Source of the DNA: Martensiomyces pterosporus | Lineage: Eukaryota; Kickxellomycota; Kickxellomycetes; Kickxellales; Kickxellaceae | Direction of reading: 5' to 3' | DNA length: 64,000 bases | Assembly (NCBI GenBank): GCA_025201845.1 | Contig: MU603994.1 | Location: 1 to 64,000, forward strand | Part shown: positions 61,268-64,000 of the stretch, in pieces | Numbering within the stretch: position 1 is the stretch's first letter | How the letters are laid out: each line of letters opens with the position of its first letter | Translations under genes and position numbers: made by a program | Notes under the pieces: model-generated | What the model was told of the DNA's origin: nothing | The model's input: the letters and a program-made list of their open reading frames with translations, nothing else | Database searches by the model: none

Positions 61268-64000
61268 ATGGCACTAGGAACTGGAGGTAGCAGCGAACGC
61301 ACACCGCTGCTCCCACACTCCGGTCGGCACGGCAGCGGCTCGTTTGGCGTGCTACCTGAGCAGCTAACCGATATGCTTGACCCCAAGGACCCCGAGAAGC
61401 TTAAGCAGCTGGGCGGTCCAGACCAGATCTGCAAGAGCCTTCTTGTCGATCCCAAGGTTGGCCTCAGGCAGCGTGAGCAAGTCGACGCACACGGCAACCG
61501 CCAGGACGAGCCCTTCCAGACGCGTCGCGAGGTCTTTGGCAAGAACATTCTGCCCGAGGCCCAGGCCGTCACCTTTTGGCAGCTGCTTGTTGCTGCCTAT
61601 AACGACCGCACTCTGAGTAAGTACCCTACGGTTAAACTGCACTGCTCGTAGAAAAAGAAAACGTGCAAGAACCGGGCTTGGAGCTGCTGTCTGCACACAT
61701 GCTCTTTGTTGCGGAAGTGCTGGCATTGCTGCTGCTGCTGCTGCCGCCGCTGCGAGCCCGGCAGTGGCTTCTGGTTACGAGGCTGTGTGTGCTCGACTGT
61801 TTCCCCCACCCACCCGCCAGCCTGCTCGCCTGTGCCTGCAACCACGCAACTGCACTACCATGTTTGTTGGGGGAGCGAGGAGAGGAGCAGAGTGATCGGC
61901 GGTGTGTGTCAGGGGGCGTGCCATTGTGAGCGCAAACACGGCCAGCTGAGCAAAAGAGCACGCAGCCTTGTCCTTGTGCCGTGTTCCGTATTGTTGTATG
62001 CCGGCTGATTATGCACGCGCCGCTGTTTGGCTGGCAATATACAATGGCGGCAGCCCTCCCCTCGCTGGGCGTGTGAATGCACGGGCGTGTCACTGAGGGA
62101 GCAGTAGGCCCAGCGGTGTGTGTGCACTGGCGCCATTCTATTTCTGCGTTTGAGGCTACGGCTGATTTTTGCATGCCCGCTGATGTGCGACAATTCCCCC
62201 TGCTCTAACAATAGTCATGCTGACCATCGCCTCGGTCGTGTCTCTTGCCGTTGGCATCTACGACGATGTGCTTGGCAGCCACAAGGACGACGACGTCAAG
62301 GTTGGCTGGGTCGAGGGAGCAGCCATCTCCCTTGCTGTTCTGGTTGTGTGCTTCACCAACGCCATCAACGACTACCAGAAGGAAAAGCAGTTCCAGAAGC
62401 TCAATGCCAAGAAGGAGGACCGCACTGTCAAGGCCCTTCGCGACGGCAACGAGGTCGAAATCGGCGTTCAGGAGATCAATGTTGGCGACATTCTTCTTAT
62501 CGAGCCAGGAGACATCATCCCGGTCGACGGCATCTACCTTAGTGGACACAAGATGACCTGCGACGAGTCCAGTGCTACTGGCGAGTCCGACGCGATCAAG
62601 AAGGGCACTCTCGACGAGGAGCGCGACCCCTTCATCCTCAGCGGCGCCAAGGTCCTTGAGGGTGTCGGGTCCATGGTTGTTGTCGCTGTCGGTACCCGCT
62701 CGTTCTATGGCAAAATCATGATGGCTATGCGCCAGGGCCAGAGCTCGGAGACGCCTCTGCAGCGCAAACTTGATGTCCTTGCCGAGCAGATTGCCAAGTA
62801 CGGCATGTCTGCTGCTACTCTCCTGCTGATTACGCTGACCATCAAGTACCTTGTCCAGTGCGCGCTGGCGCCCGAGTTCCCCCCGGCGAGCATCATGTTC
62901 TCGCATTTTGTCTCCATCATCATCGAGGCCATCACTGTTGTTGTTGTTGCTGTGCCCGAGGGGCTGCCCATGGCTGTCACCATCGCACTCGCATACGCAA
63001 CCACCAAGATGCTGAGGGATGGCAACCTGGTTCGCCAGCTCTCTGCATGCGAGACCATGGGCGGCGCTACCGTTGTGTGCACCGACAAGACCGGCACCCT
63101 CACGCAGAACCGCATGACTGTTGTGCGCGGATTTGTCGCCGGCCGTGAGCTCAAGGACCTCTCGGAAGTGCAGTCGTTCTACAAGTCGCTGCCTGAGGAT
63201 ACGCGCGAGCTTCTCCTTGAGGGGATCGCCGTCAACTCGACCGCCTTTGAGGGGCCTGACGAGCAAGGGCACATTGAGTTTATCGGGTCCAAGAGCGAGT
63301 GCGCCCTACTTGGCTTTGGCAAGACCTGCGGCCAGGACTACCGAAGCCTGCGTGCAGACAACACGCCCGTGCGCGTGTATCCGTTCTCGTCTGAGAAGAA
63401 GACCATGACCACCGTCATCCCCATCCCCGGCCAAGATTGCAGGTACCGCGTGCATGCCAAGGGCGCCTCCGAGATCATCCTGCGCGCATGCACAAAGTAC
63501 ATCGACGAAGACGGCAAGATCCGCGACCTCGACCAGACCGCCTACAATGACTTCCTCCGCTACATCTCCATTTTTGCCAACCGCGCGCTGCGCACCTTTG
63601 CCCTGGCATTCAAGGTCATTGACGAAGGCGAGGAGCAGGCCTGCAGCGACGACGATGCCCCGCTCTCTGACCTTGTGTGGGTTGGCGTCATGGGTATCCA
63701 GGATCCCCTGCGTCCCGGCGTCCGCCAGGCTGTTACCGACTGCCACCGCGCTGGCGTCATTGTGCGTATGATTACTGGCGACAACATTGAGACTGCCCGC
63801 GCTATCGCTCGCGACTCCGGCATCCTTACCAAGGGCGGCCAGGCAATCACCGGCCCGCAGTGGCGCAAGATGAGCCCTGAGGAGCAGCACGCCATCCTCC
63901 CCCGCCTCCAAGTCATGGCTCGCTCGTCCCCAATGGACAAGCAGATCATGGTTGAGCGTCTGCAGGAGCGCAACGAGGTTGTTGCGATGACTGGCGACGG
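61268..64000 (+). CDS. PMC1: PMC1-type vacuolar calcium ATPase (P2B), cut by window edge
   Basis: A plasma-membrane-type calcium pump that in fungi fills the vacuole. Exons are 61268-61616 and 62215 to beyond the edge, with a 598-base intron (GTAAGT to TAG, with ctaac 12 bases before the junction); 711 residues are visible. The N-terminus has SERTPLLP, a [DE]xxxL[LI] acidic dileucine signal consistent with vacuolar sorting. Membrane helices include VMLTIASVVSLAVGIYDD, AISLAVLVVCFTNAI and the VPEGLPMAVTIALAYA helix. The actuator TGES is at about 225. The phosphorylated Asp is D407 in CTDKTGTLTQNRM. The nucleotide-binding domain follows to VVAMTGDG, the hinge, where the window stops. The remaining C-terminal helices lie outside. 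Codons are G/C-biased. Confidence 0.95.

Overview
This window is nuclear DNA from a fungus. It carries 27 protein-coding genes on both strands in 64 kb, all with eukaryotic products (Brix, velvet-like PSP1, BET, exocyst, RFC and P-type ATPase families) and several with short spliceosomal introns. CTG falls at conserved leucine positions, so the standard code is used. The gene content points to an early-diverging lineage rather than Dikarya: a TMCO1 channel, a C9orf85-type protein, a CDK5RAP1/MiaB enzyme and a full-length RECQL4 with its Sld2 domain attached. A Zoopagomycota/Kickxellomycotina fungus (Coemansia-like) would fit, but that is inference.

Layout. 1-13.1 kb: 5' part of seryl-tRNA synthetase (cut by the left edge), RECQL4/Sld2 helicase, HRD1 ubiquitin ligase, mitochondrial RsmH-type rRNA methyltransferase, pyroglutamyl peptidase, a four-exon NT-C2 protein and an EEF1AKMT4-type methyltransferase. 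13.5-25.1 kb: PEX4, glycine cleavage T-protein, a large PSP1-domain protein, a 4-kb stretch with no recognisable gene, and ribosomal protein uL3. 25.4-38.6 kb: V-ATPase subunit G, CYC8/SSN6, RIO2 kinase, an ERT1/AcuK-type zinc-cluster activator, TMCO1, IMP4 and a C9orf85-like protein. 39.3-52.7 kb: RGP1, an unrecognised protein, a BET double-bromodomain protein, U2AF1 and a Nab2-type CCCH protein. 52.7-64 kb: RFC1 with two BRCT domains, CDK5RAP1, SEC6, and a PMC1-type calcium ATPase cut by the right edge.

Neighbours share no pathway, as expected for a fungal chromosome. Some functional themes recur: ribosome production (uL3, RIO2, IMP4), calcium handling (TMCO1, PMC1), secretory traffic (HRD1, RGP1, SEC6) and chromatin or replication (RECQL4, RFC1, CYC8, BET). 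I found no tRNA or rRNA genes, transposons or CRISPR arrays.

Thirteen introns could be placed by reading frame and family homology. All 13 donors are GTANG, and 12 of 13 acceptors are TAG. Three genes (uL3, VMA10, IMP4) have an intron directly after the ATG. The other notable observations are the RECQL4-Sld2 fusion and the tandem BRCT duplication in RFC1. I found no convincing novel multi-gene system.
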